Of a stretch of DNA of 8,799 bases, positions 1 through 6,247 are shown piece by piece; positions within the stretch are counted from its first letter, which is position 1, and every line of letters begins with the position of its first letter. The stretch comes from UBA12026 sp035291405. Lineage in GTDB: Bacteria > Patescibacteriota > Microgenomatia > UBA8517. The stretch lies in NCBI GenBank assembly GCA_035291405.1, contig DATDSD010000020.1, positions 1-8,799 on the forward strand. The letters are read 5' to 3'. Position numbers and translations under genes: made by a program. The notes beneath the pieces were generated by a model. It was not told the DNA's origin. It searched no databases and was given only the letters and a program-made list of their open reading frames with translations.

Positions 1-1
1 T

Positions 2-3000
2 ATGGGAAAAATCAAACTTGAGAATTTTCCTACTGGATGGAATTACCTTAAATCATATGTTGGTGATGTAGAAATTGACTCAAGTTCCATAACAATATCT
101 GAATACATTAAACCAGAATTAAAAATTGAGACTTTTTCATCCAAAAAGGCAATTTTTGCAAACGATAAGGTAGATTTTACTGCAAAAGTTACATTTTTTG
201 ATGGCACTTCAGCCAGTAACATACCAATTAATATTTATGAAAATAGCAGTAACTCTGACAATAATAAGGAACAATCTGCAAATCGTGAAGGACAAATTAA
301 TTATTCTTATGCTCCTACTTATAATTCTTCAAACTATTACCCAAGATATGAAGGAGTTACTTTTAGTTCCAAAACCTCCAACCAAGGACTTAATGATGAA
401 ATTGTTAATGTCTTAGTTTATGGCAGTAAGCTTTTAATTGAGTCTGAAGGAAAACAGGAGAATGAAAAGGCAAGGGTAGACGCTACAGTTTATAACCTTG
501 ATTTGGATTTAATCAATAGTAAAGGTTTAAGTGATCCCAAATCAGGAATAGCATCCAATCAAAAAGTATTAGTAGAAACAACAAAAAGCTGGAGTGAAAG
601 AAAAGAATCTGGAACTTATTATGACTTTGTCGAAAAAATAACAAAACCACAATATACCTACACTAATCACCAAGAAAAAATTGAAAGCAAAGAACTTACA
701 ACCAACAATGAAGGGAAAGTAAATTATGAACTTAAACTTGAAAAGGAAAAATCATATCATGTTAAATTGATAGTTACCGACAAAGACGGCCATCAAAATT
801 CAACTTCTCAGTATTTCTATTACTATGTAGGTTTTCAAAACAATGAGGCCTCTAAAGCTGAAATTACTATGGATAGAACCAATAATAGTTTTTCTTTGGG
901 AGAAGAAGTATCTTTGAAGATCAACAAAGATAATTCTATATATAAAGATACAGAAACAAATAAATTTTTGTATATTTTGGCAAATAGAGGTCGACAAGAG
1001 GTTTATTTAAGAGAAACACCTGAATTTAATTTCACATTTGAAGAAAAGTATATTCCAAATATTTATGTAGGAGCAATTATTTTTAATGGTAGAAATTATG
1101 AAGAAGTAACTTCAACATGTAAACAAGATTGGGTCTGTGGTAGTAACTACTATGGTTATAATAGATATGTCTTTAACCCAATAGATATTGAGTACAAGGA
1201 AAACGATAAAAAACTTGATCTTAAGATTATAACTGATAAGGATAAATATGTTCCGGGTGATAAAGCTAATATTACTATTGAAGTAACTAAAGATAATTTG
1301 CCGGTTAGTAATTCATCTGTTCAGATAGTTCTTGTAGATGAGGCACTTCTTGCAATGGGTAGGGTAAATAAACCATCTCTTTTAACAGATTTATATAAAA
1401 CTACTGGGAGCTTTGTATACTACAACTACTATACCCACCAAAGGATTTTACCAGAAGGATCAGGAGCGGAACGCGGTGGTGGTGGAGGGGACAGAGACAC
1501 ATTTAAAGATACTGCCTACTTTAATACCGGAATTACAAATTCTGAAGGTAGGGTTACTTTTGAAATAGATTTGCCAGACAATATAACCAATTGGCTCACA
1601 TATGCCCAGGCTATAACACATGATATTAAAGCTGGACAAATTGAGGGTTCGGTCATTGCAACCAAAAACTTTTTTGTCACTAGCCACTTTCCTTCAACTG
1701 TTTTATTAAAAGATAATCCATACTTGGCTGTTAATGTTTTTGGTAACTCTTTAAAAGAAAATGACAGAATTAAAGCTTCAATAACTTTCTATCAAAATAC
1801 AAGCGAAATTGAAAAGAAAGAAGTTGAGGTCAAAACATTTAATGAAGGATATACTCCTTTTCCGAAACTTAACTTAGGTAGCTATCAAGTGGTGGTTAGA
1901 GGAAAATATTCAGACACTGAAGACGGTTTAATTCTTCCCCTTAGTGTAATATCGTCAAGGTTAGATTTTGAATTATCCAAAACACAGAACATGTCAGAGA
2001 ATGATAAGTTTAAGTTATTAGATAATTTAAATTTTAGAAATGACAAACCACTATCTCTAACGATTACCGATGTGGGTAAGGGGAAATACTATCACACCCT
2101 TAAAAGTTATTGTTATATAAGAAGCAATAGAATAGAAAATAAGCTTGTCACAATTTTTTCAGGAAAAATATTAAAGAACAAATTTGAAAACGAAGATTGT
2201 ATTAAAAGTGTCAAAGATTTAAATGTTTTTCAATCTTCTGATGGGGGTATTAAACAGGTCGATTGGGGAGCAAGTGATCTAGAAACCACTTTTTGGTCTA
2301 CCTATATTGATCCTAATCAGTTTGACAAAGAGAAATTAATTTCCTATTTTGAAAAAAATGAAAATACTATTTTTGGAAGTTGGGGATTAACTATTTTAGG
2401 TAAACCAAAAATTAATAAAATTATTTCGCTTTCAAATAAGGCTACTACTTTTGAAGATAAGGTTCTTTCTGCACTAGCTTTAGAATACATAGGTCAAGGT
2501 CAACTGGCTAAAGAAAAATATCTGGACATACTTTCAGAATATGCCTATACCAATAAACCATATCTTAGAATACAAGCCGATAATACTTCCATGGATAGTT
2601 ATCTTATTAATACTGCTTATACACTTTTACTTAGCAGTAAAATTCAAGATGAATATAGTGAGGGGATGGATCTTTACCTTAGAGACTACAGGACTGAGGC
2701 ACAGGATATTATTTTGGAAGTTGCCGATATTGCATTTATCAATTCTGAACTAAACAAATTACCAAATGAAAATACGCAAATAACAATTAAGTCTCCAAAC
2801 CATAATTTGGAGAAAGATTTAAGTAAAGGTATGAGCATAAATATCAATTTGCAACCAAATGAAATTGACAAACTAAATTTAGAAATCAATAAAGGAAAGG
2901 CAGAAGCATCTATCAATTATTATGTAACACCTGAAGATTTTGATAAACTTTCAGAGGATAAAAGAATTAAAATTTCAAGATCGGTGAAGAAAATAAAAGG

Positions 3001-3373
3001 TGAGGGATCTGAATTTAAACTGGGTGATATTTTGGCAGTTTACTTAAAATATGACTTTGATTCCAAAGCTCCGCTAGGATGTTATGAACTAACAGACCAT
3101 GTTCCTTCAGGATTTACTGTTATTGATAGTCCATATAATTATGGATTAGAAACAAGCCATTTGGGATATATGTATGAATCATCACCAAATGTTACTAAAG
3201 GTTGTGCATCCAATTCAGATTGGTGGAAGAAGTACACCAACAACACTTCGGTCTATTACATTAAGGTAAATTCTGTAGGTAAATTTGTTCATGAACCTTC
3301 AATCCTTCAATCTACAATTGATCCTTCCATTTTCACAAAGACCTCAGAAGACTTTGTTACTGTTCACCAATGA
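2..3373 (+). CDS. Bacterial alpha-2-macroglobulin-like protein, C-terminal 1123 residues (5' truncated by the window)
   Basis: Protease-trapping or envelope-guarding macroglobulin, expected outside the cytoplasm. The visible part starts inside a macroglobulin (MG) domain: the TGW near residue 12, then an EYIKPELKI strand, is the usual MG-to-MG junction. The ATG at 2 is therefore almost certainly internal and the gene begins upstream. Further MG domains follow. The VDEALLAM motif (residues 445-452) precedes a bait-like stretch with five glycines (492-496). The A2M core domain starts near DTAYFN (503) and includes LPDNITNW (524-531). A helical thioester-domain region follows, with DGG at 747-749. 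The C-terminal receptor-like domain (about 970-1123) has the typical GKF..P....DPSIF ending. The thioester motif is lost: YCYIRSNRIENKL aligns without gaps to the family's YPYGCxEQ..SKL, so Cys-x-Glu-Gln has become Arg707-Ser-Asn-Arg710. The TGA stop overlaps the next ATG. No pbpC (penicillin-binding protein 1C), the common bacterial partner, is visible. The family call is firm; the physiological target is unknown. Confidence 0.88.
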   Translation: MGKIKLENFPTGWNYLKSYVGDVEIDSSSITISEYIKPELKIETFSSKKAIFANDKVDFTAKVTFFDGTSASNIPINIYENSSNSDNNKEQSANREGQINYSYAPTYNSSNYYPRYEGVTFSSKTSNQGLNDEIVNVLVYGSKLLIESEGKQENEKARVDATVYNLDLDLINSKGLSDPKSGIASNQKVLVETTKSWSERKESGTYYDFVEKITKPQYTYTNHQEKIESKELTTNNEGKVNYELKLEKEKSYHVKLIVTDKDGHQNSTSQYFYYYVGFQNNEASKAEITMDRTNNSFSLGEEVSLKINKDNSIYKDTETNKFLYILANRGRQEVYLRETPEFNFTFEEKYIPNIYVGAIIFNGRNYEEVTSTCKQDWVCGSNYYGYNRYVFNPIDIEYKENDKKLDLKIITDKDKYVPGDKANITIEVTKDNLPVSNSSVQIVLVDEALLAMGRVNKPSLLTDLYKTTGSFVYYNYYTHQRILPEGSGAERGGGGGDRDTFKDTAYFNTGITNSEGRVTFEIDLPDNITNWLTYAQAITHDIKAGQIEGSVIATKNFFVTSHFPSTVLLKDNPYLAVNVFGNSLKENDRIKASITFYQNTSEIEKKEVEVKTFNEGYTPFPKLNLGSYQVVVRGKYSDTEDGLILPLSVISSRLDFELSKTQNMSENDKFKLLDNLNFRNDKPLSLTITDVGKGKYYHTLKSYCYIRSNRIENKLVTIFSGKILKNKFENEDCIKSVKDLNVFQSSDGGIKQVDWGASDLETTFWSTYIDPNQFDKEKLISYFEKNENTIFGSWGLTILGKPKINKIISLSNKATTFEDKVLSALALEYIGQGQLAKEKYLDILSEYAYTNKPYLRIQADNTSMDSYLINTAYTLLLSSKIQDEYSEGMDLYLRDYRTEAQDIILEVADIAFINSELNKLPNENTQITIKSPNHNLEKDLSKGMSININLQPNEIDKLNLEINKGKAEASINYYVTPEDFDKLSEDKRIKISRSVKKIKGEGSEFKLGDILAVYLKYDFDSKAPLGCYELTDHVPSGFTVIDSPYNYGLETSHLGYMYESSPNVTKGCASNSDWWKKYTNNTSVYYIKVNSVGKFVHEPSILQSTIDPSIFTKTSEDFVTVHQ

Positions 3374-4077
3374 AGGAAATCTTGGCAATAGTACTATCTT
3401 TTTTTTCCTTGTTTATTAAAGAACCTCAAATGAATATTAAAGGTGTGGTACTCCCACACCATGATTTAGCACAAGAACTTCTTCACGCGTCATTTGAAAG
3501 ATTACAGAAGGTTATAGACCCCTCTACAATTGTAATCTACGGAACTAATCACTACTATCCTGAAAGCATGACTTTTACTACTACGGAAGAGGTGGAGAAA
3601 GAATATAAAATTCCTAATGTATTAACCGATAACCAGAAAATAGCCAAAGAGCATAGCATTCAAACTTTAATTCCATATCTAGATAAATATTTTCCAAAAT
3701 CAAAAGTTATCCCAATCATTGTTTCTTCTACATATAATTTTGATGATCTAGAGAAAAGAACAAACTATCTGGTAAGTTCTTTACCCAAGGACACTTTATT
3801 TATCGCTTCTGTCGATTTTTCTCACAATAAAACATTATCTGAAGGCCTTTTAAAAAATAATGAATCAATTAAAGCAATCTCTAATTTTGACTACAAAACA
3901 ATTCTTGATTTTAAGGATGACCATATAGATTCTCCTGTTGCTATTTCTTCATTTCTTCTAACAATGGAAAAATTAAAGACAGTAACCTGGGAAACATGGT
4001 ATTCAAATCATGCTAGTCTACTTTTAAATAAACCTGACTTACAGGGAACAAGTTATGTTATCGGAGTGTTTAAGTGA
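3370..4077 (+). CDS. MEMO-like / AmmeMemoRadiSam system protein B family protein with hydrophobic N-terminus
   Basis: This 235-residue protein belongs to the MEMO1/AMMERADISAM-B family, a fold related to LigB-type extradiol dioxygenases. Visible family motifs are LPHH (28-31), YGTNH (57-61), EHSIQTLIPYL (94-104), IPIIVS (114-119) and ASVDFSH (146-152). His30, His61 and His152 match the metal-binding histidines of MEMO. The protein has no cysteine: the usual Cys-Gly near the C-terminal motif is replaced around Asp187-Ser188-Pro189. Residues 4-16 are hydrophobic after Met-Lys-Glu, with Lys17 behind, which suggests a signal anchor or signal peptide and so a location outside the cytoplasm. An alternative start at Met21 would remove it. 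The ATG lies inside the macroglobulin stop (ATGA, 4-bp overlap) with no Shine-Dalgarno sequence, so translation is probably coupled. The AMMECR1 and radical-SAM genes that often accompany this family are not in the window. The exact reaction is unknown. Confidence 0.8.
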   Translation: MKEILAIVLSFFSLFIKEPQMNIKGVVLPHHDLAQELLHASFERLQKVIDPSTIVIYGTNHYYPESMTFTTTEEVEKEYKIPNVLTDNQKIAKEHSIQTLIPYLDKYFPKSKVIPIIVSSTYNFDDLEKRTNYLVSSLPKDTLFIASVDFSHNKTLSEGLLKNNESIKAISNFDYKTILDFKDDHIDSPVAISSFLLTMEKLKTVTWETWYSNHASLLLNKPDLQGTSYVIGVFK

Positions 4078-4078
4078 T

Positions 4079-4110
4079 TTTGTAAATTATCTATTTACAA
4101 GTTTAAATTT
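4079..4110 (+). terminator. Hairpin after the macroglobulin-MEMO operon, likely terminator
   Basis: A perfect 8-bp inverted repeat, TTGTAAAT (4080-4087) and ATTTACAA (4093-4100), encloses a 5-nt loop and starts 3 nt after the TGA at 4075-4077. The flanking T4079 and G4101 could add a wobble pair. The downstream tail (GTTTAAATTT) is only partly T-rich and the stem is AT-rich, so strength is uncertain. It sits in the convergent gap between the plus-strand operon and the minus-strand 98-codon gene; on the minus side no T-tract follows it. Confidence 0.5.
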
Positions 4111-4138
4111 ATCAAGATTTATAAGCAGATTTCATTAA

Positions 4139-4435
4139 CTATTCATCCTTTTGGATATGAGTTACAGCAAATTTTAGTGCTTCAGTAGCTTCATCTACGG
4201 TCATTTCTGGTCTTATTTCAGTCTCAAAACCTTGATAGTGTAAAACATATGGTTGCTCCCATAAACCTGAAATTCCCAAAGTGTCTGATACAGCAATGTT
4301 TAAAGGCTCTCCCTCTGGGAGTTCGTAGTGTAATCGAAAATCTCCTTCAACGCTGAATATATTACCACTAACTTCCCTTACTCCATCATCCTCTATGGGT
4401 TTTGTACGAGATCCAAATAACTTTTCCATCGCCAT
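4139..4435 (-). CDS. Small hypothetical protein, 98 residues (or 96 from the second Met)
   Basis: I do not recognise a family. The protein is acidic, has no cysteine and shows neither membrane segment nor signal peptide, so it is probably cytosolic. The first two thirds alternate hydrophobic and polar residues as short beta strands would (NIFSVEGDFRLHYEL, then QPYVLHYQGFETEI). The end (VDEATEALKFAVTHIQ) looks like an amphipathic helix, so a small alpha/beta domain is plausible. It opens with Met-Ala-Met. A TTGATA / 16 nt / TATAAT promoter ends one base before the first ATG, so transcription would start close to the second ATG (4427-4429). A leaderless mRNA starting at Met3 is therefore the better guess. 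The strong promoter and ordered composition support a real gene. It converges on the MEMO gene and stands alone, with the tRNA-Arg gene behind it on the same strand. Confidence 0.6.
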   Translation of the reverse strand: MAMEKLFGSRTKPIEDDGVREVSGNIFSVEGDFRLHYELPEGEPLNIAVSDTLGISGLWEQPYVLHYQGFETEIRPEMTVDEATEALKFAVTHIQKDE

Positions 4436-4463
4436 ATTATATCAAGCATTTGAAAAATATCAA
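4436..4463 (-). promoter_or_regulatory. Near-consensus promoter of the 98-residue gene
   Basis: Read on the minus strand, TTGATA (4463-4458) is followed by a 16-nt spacer and TATAAT (4441-4436). The bases TGA just before the -10 make it an extended -10 (TGNTATAAT). The -10 abuts the first ATG of the gene, so the usual 6-7 nt to the start site places +1 at about 4429, the A of the second ATG. That predicts a leaderless transcript. Both hexamers are close to the sigma-70 consensus. Confidence 0.65.
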
Positions 4464-4545
4464 TATTATAGGACAAATTGTAAACTACCTATTAGAAGAT
4501 TCAAACACTATATTAAAGAAGTCGTTTGCATTATCTAGCCTTGTG

Positions 4546-4618
4546 TGACCTAGGCAGGAATCGAACCTGCAACCTTTTCCTTAGAAGGGAACTGCTCTAT
4601 CCGTTGAGCTACTAGGCC
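4546..4618 (-). tRNA. tRNA-Arg (anticodon UCU)
   Basis: The minus strand folds into a standard 73-nt cloverleaf. The acceptor stem pairs GGCCTAG with CTAGGTC (one G-T wobble), followed by discriminator A. The D stem is GCTC/GAGC with an 8-nt loop. The anticodon stem is GTTCC/GGAAA, with a G-A mismatch at its outermost pair. The anticodon loop is CTTCTAA with TCT at positions 34-36. The variable loop has 5 nt, and the T stem is GCAGG/CCTGC with loop TTCGATT. The CCA end is not encoded (CAC follows), so a CCA-adding enzyme is needed. The tRNA reads AGA, which is a frequent Arg codon in the genes of this window. Confidence 0.96.
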
Positions 4619-4643
4619 TAGTATTGTTAACTACTACTTGCAT

Positions 4644-4652
4644 ATTGTATCA
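4644..4652 (-). promoter_or_regulatory. Probable extended -10 promoter of tRNA-Arg
   Basis: On the minus strand the bases TGATACAAT form an extended -10 box (TGN plus TACAAT, 5 of 6 matches). It lies about 25 nt upstream of the mature tRNA 5' end at 4618, giving a 5' leader of roughly 19 nt for RNase P to remove. No convincing -35 hexamer is seen, which is usual for extended -10 promoters. The ATP-grasp gene starts divergently from the same gap. Confidence 0.45.
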
Positions 4653-4682
4653 AAAACTTCTTTAATTATCTTGTTATTGAAT

Positions 4683-5705
4683 ATGACAAAAAATGGTTTT
4701 GAGTTACCCAAAAAGGTAGGAATAATTTATTCTGATGCTAGACGTGAGTATTTTCCCACGGAAGAACAATACATTACAGAAAAAGATGCAGAATTAGATG
4801 CAAAAAGAGTAGCGGGTTATATAGAAAAAATGGGAATTAAAGTATTTTTATATCCTGGTAACTCTTCAGTTTTTAAAAGTATTAAAAAAGATAAACCAAA
4901 TATTATATTTAACTTGGTTGATTCTGTTAAGGGAGTTGAAAGTCTGGCTGCATCAATGCCCGGAGTACTGGAAGTTATTGGTATCCCATATACAGGAGCT
5001 GACATGTTGGGAATGAATATTGGGGGAAGTAAATTTTTGGTTAAAAAGATAATGCAGCAAAACGGTATTCCAATTCCCAACCATCAGCTTTTCTATACTC
5101 ACACCGATTATATGGATCCAAACTTAAGATATCCTTTAATTTCAAAACTTGATGAAGTTCACGGCGCAGTAGAGATAACCAAGGATGCCGTATCAGAAAA
5201 CGAAAAACACTTAAGGGATAGAATTAAATTTTTAACTACCACTTACAAGCAACCCGTAATTGTTGAGGAGTTTATAGTGGGGAAAGAAGTTACCGGAATG
5301 CTTCTTGAGGGGTTAAACAAAAAAGTATATTTGGCGGAAAAAGTATTTACCAAACCTAACGAAAAATATCTGTTTGCAACTTTTGATGACCAATGGACGG
5401 ATCATGCCTGGAGTAGTTACCATTATCAAAAATATGATGATCCAATTCTTAGAGAATACGTCAAAAAAGCATTTGATGTTGTCAAAATGTATGATTATGG
5501 AAAGTTTGATATTAGAATTGACAGTTCTGGCAGATATTACTTCATAGACAGTAACTGTAACCCAGCCTTTGGACCTATGGAATCTGATGTAGCAATCTCC
5601 ACAATTCTTAATATGTATAACGTTACTTTTGACGAAATTCTAACAAGACTTTTAATTAATACTGTAAGGGATGCAAAAGGGAAAGAAAGGCTTCCTATAA
5701 CTTAA
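4683..5705 (+). CDS. ATP-grasp ligase related to D-alanine-D-alanine ligase
   Basis: This is a 340-residue ATP-grasp enzyme with the Ddl-like three-domain order, joining a carboxylate to an amine (or similar nucleophile) at the cost of ATP. The N-terminal domain holds KKVGIIYSD (10-18) and FNLVDSVKG (76-84), then PGVLEVIGIPYTGAD (93-107) and SKFLVKKIMQQNGIPIP (116-132). The ATP-binding part has ISKLDEVHGAVEI (153-165), VIVEEFIVGKEVT (192-204) and FDIRID (275-280). The last metal-binding segment is IDSNCNPAFG (288-297). The loop that reads GSS-x-G in true Ddl reads HGAVEI here, and the Asn-x-x-Pro-Gly end is altered, so the substrate may not be D-Ala. A 15-codon in-frame extension from TTG at 4638 is possible, but it runs into the tRNA promoter and precedes the usual family start. 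The ATG at 4683 is preferred, although it has no Shine-Dalgarno sequence. TTGCAT (4638), 17 nt, TTTAAT (4661) is a weak candidate promoter. The 29-codon ORF follows after 4 nt. Confidence 0.8.
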   Translation: MTKNGFELPKKVGIIYSDARREYFPTEEQYITEKDAELDAKRVAGYIEKMGIKVFLYPGNSSVFKSIKKDKPNIIFNLVDSVKGVESLAASMPGVLEVIGIPYTGADMLGMNIGGSKFLVKKIMQQNGIPIPNHQLFYTHTDYMDPNLRYPLISKLDEVHGAVEITKDAVSENEKHLRDRIKFLTTTYKQPVIVEEFIVGKEVTGMLLEGLNKKVYLAEKVFTKPNEKYLFATFDDQWTDHAWSSYHYQKYDDPILREYVKKAFDVVKMYDYGKFDIRIDSSGRYYFIDSNCNPAFGPMESDVAISTILNMYNVTFDEILTRLLINTVRDAKGKERLPIT

Positions 5706-5709
5706 AAAC

Positions 5710-5799
5710 ATGTTTTCTTTTAATGAAATAAAAAAGTTTGTAATTTTAGGAATATTGGCAGCTATTGCACTAATAGGACTACTTATAGCCGTAAAGTAA
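5710..5799 (+). CDS. Putative 29-residue single-pass membrane microprotein
   Basis: An ATG-to-TAA frame of 29 codons starts 4 nt after the ATP-grasp stop. Its product begins MFSFNEIKKF, continues with an uninterrupted hydrophobic helix of about 18 residues (VILGILAAIALIGLLIAV, 11-28) and ends in Lys29. Two Lys before the helix predict a cytosolic N-terminus by the positive-inside rule. No family is recognisable at this length. The close spacing suggests co-transcription with the ligase and coupled translation. It ends 4 nt before the convergent cysteine-rich ORF. Composition like a clean transmembrane helix, rather than random AT-rich sequence, is the main support; a chance ORF cannot be excluded. 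Confidence 0.45.
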   Translation: MFSFNEIKKFVILGILAAIALIGLLIAVK

Positions 5800-5803
5800 A
5801 TTC

Positions 5804-6016
5804 TTAACGATGAAGTTTTTTCCTTAATAGTATGTATGGATTCTCACTTGCACAAATCGATTGAATTTTTTTGCTACAAAGATGAGGTTGTAATCTAATA
5901 TCTGAAAATTGAGAAGTGTCACAGTATTGTCCGTCGGATCGTATTACTCTGGCAGGACAGGTAAAACAAACAGTCTTAATTGTTTGGTCCAATTCAGAAA
6001 TTTTTTCCAATGACAT
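5804..6016 (-). CDS. Small cysteine-rich hypothetical protein, 70 residues
   Basis: I do not recognise a family. The product has five cysteines: a CFTC pair (Cys17 and Cys20), then Cys32, Cys47 and Cys55. It also has His45 and a basic C-terminus (LLRKKLHR, 63-70). A CxxC followed by spaced cysteines fits a small zinc-binding or iron-sulfur fold, but the spacing matches no motif I can name. There is no signal peptide. Upstream, TTGAAT (6052-6047), 17 nt and TATACA (6029-6024) end 7 nt before the ATG, which predicts a leaderless mRNA. It converges on the 29-codon membrane ORF with only 4 nt between stops. The clustered cysteines and well-placed promoter argue for a real gene, but it remains an orphan. 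Confidence 0.5.
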   Translation of the reverse strand: MSLEKISELDQTIKTVCFTCPARVIRSDGQYCDTSQFSDIRLQPHLCSKKIQSICASENPYILLRKKLHR

Positions 6017-6023
6017 CTACCTA

Positions 6024-6052
6024 TGTATAAAGTAATTTATAAATCAATTCAA
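6024..6052 (-). promoter_or_regulatory. Candidate promoter of the cysteine-rich 70-residue gene
   Basis: On the minus strand, TTGAAT (6052-6047), a 17-nt spacer and TATACA (6029-6024) resemble a sigma-70 promoter; the -10 matches 4 of 6 bases. Seven bases (TAGGTAG) separate it from the ATG at 6016, so +1 would fall on or next to the A of the start codon. The AGG in those seven bases is too close to the ATG for a normal Shine-Dalgarno. Confidence 0.4.
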
Positions 6053-6087
6053 TCCTATATTTTATAGTTTTAAGATGATATTATTAA

Positions 6088-6247
6088 GCCCGCCTTTTAA
6101 AAACTATAGACGAGAAAGAAACAAAACTGATACCCGACAGACTTCCTCCCACGTGTAGCGAATCTGATAGATATGATGCATCCAATTTGATAAGGACAGG
6201 AATAAGATCCGGTGATGAACTAACTGTAGAAATTTGTATTGATTTTT
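6088..6247 (+). other. Gene-poor gap holding an unassigned open frame
   Basis: Between the cysteine-rich gene and the NUDIX gene no standard CDS is seen. One plus-strand frame is open from just after a TAA (6085-6087) to a TAA at 6361-6363, running antisense into the NUDIX 3' end. It has no in-frame ATG; TTG at 6187 or CTG at 6127 would be the only common alternatives. The part unique to the gap reads like protein (for example IRTGIRSGDELTVEICIDF). The opposite strand is also open in register. It could be a decayed gene remnant, an unusual-start small gene or chance. A 9-bp inverted repeat, TATAGTTTT (6063-6071) with AAAACTATA (6100-6108), lies at its beginning, with a 28-nt loop and no clear terminator tail. 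Confidence 0.25.

Noticed and set aside
2..4. ATG at position 2 as the true start of the macroglobulin
   Set aside because: The first residues fall in the middle of a macroglobulin domain, and the family has several hundred more N-terminal residues, so the gene is cut by the window edge.
3371..4077. TGA read as glycine, as in some CPR lineages (Gracilibacteria, Absconditabacteria)
   Set aside because: The TGA codons at 3371 and 4075 end two proteins exactly at their expected family C-termini, so TGA acts as a stop.
4613..4622. Palindrome CTAGGCCTAG at the tRNA 5' edge as an attachment or operator site
   Set aside because: It is mostly the tRNA acceptor stem sequence; no integrase gene or duplicated tRNA end is in the window.
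4638..4682. In-frame TTG start extending the ATP-grasp protein by 15 hydrophobic residues, resembling a short signal peptide
   Set aside because: It overlaps the tRNA promoter, family members begin near the KKVGIIY strand, and a cytosolic ATP-using ligase should not carry a signal peptide. The ATG at 4683 fits better.
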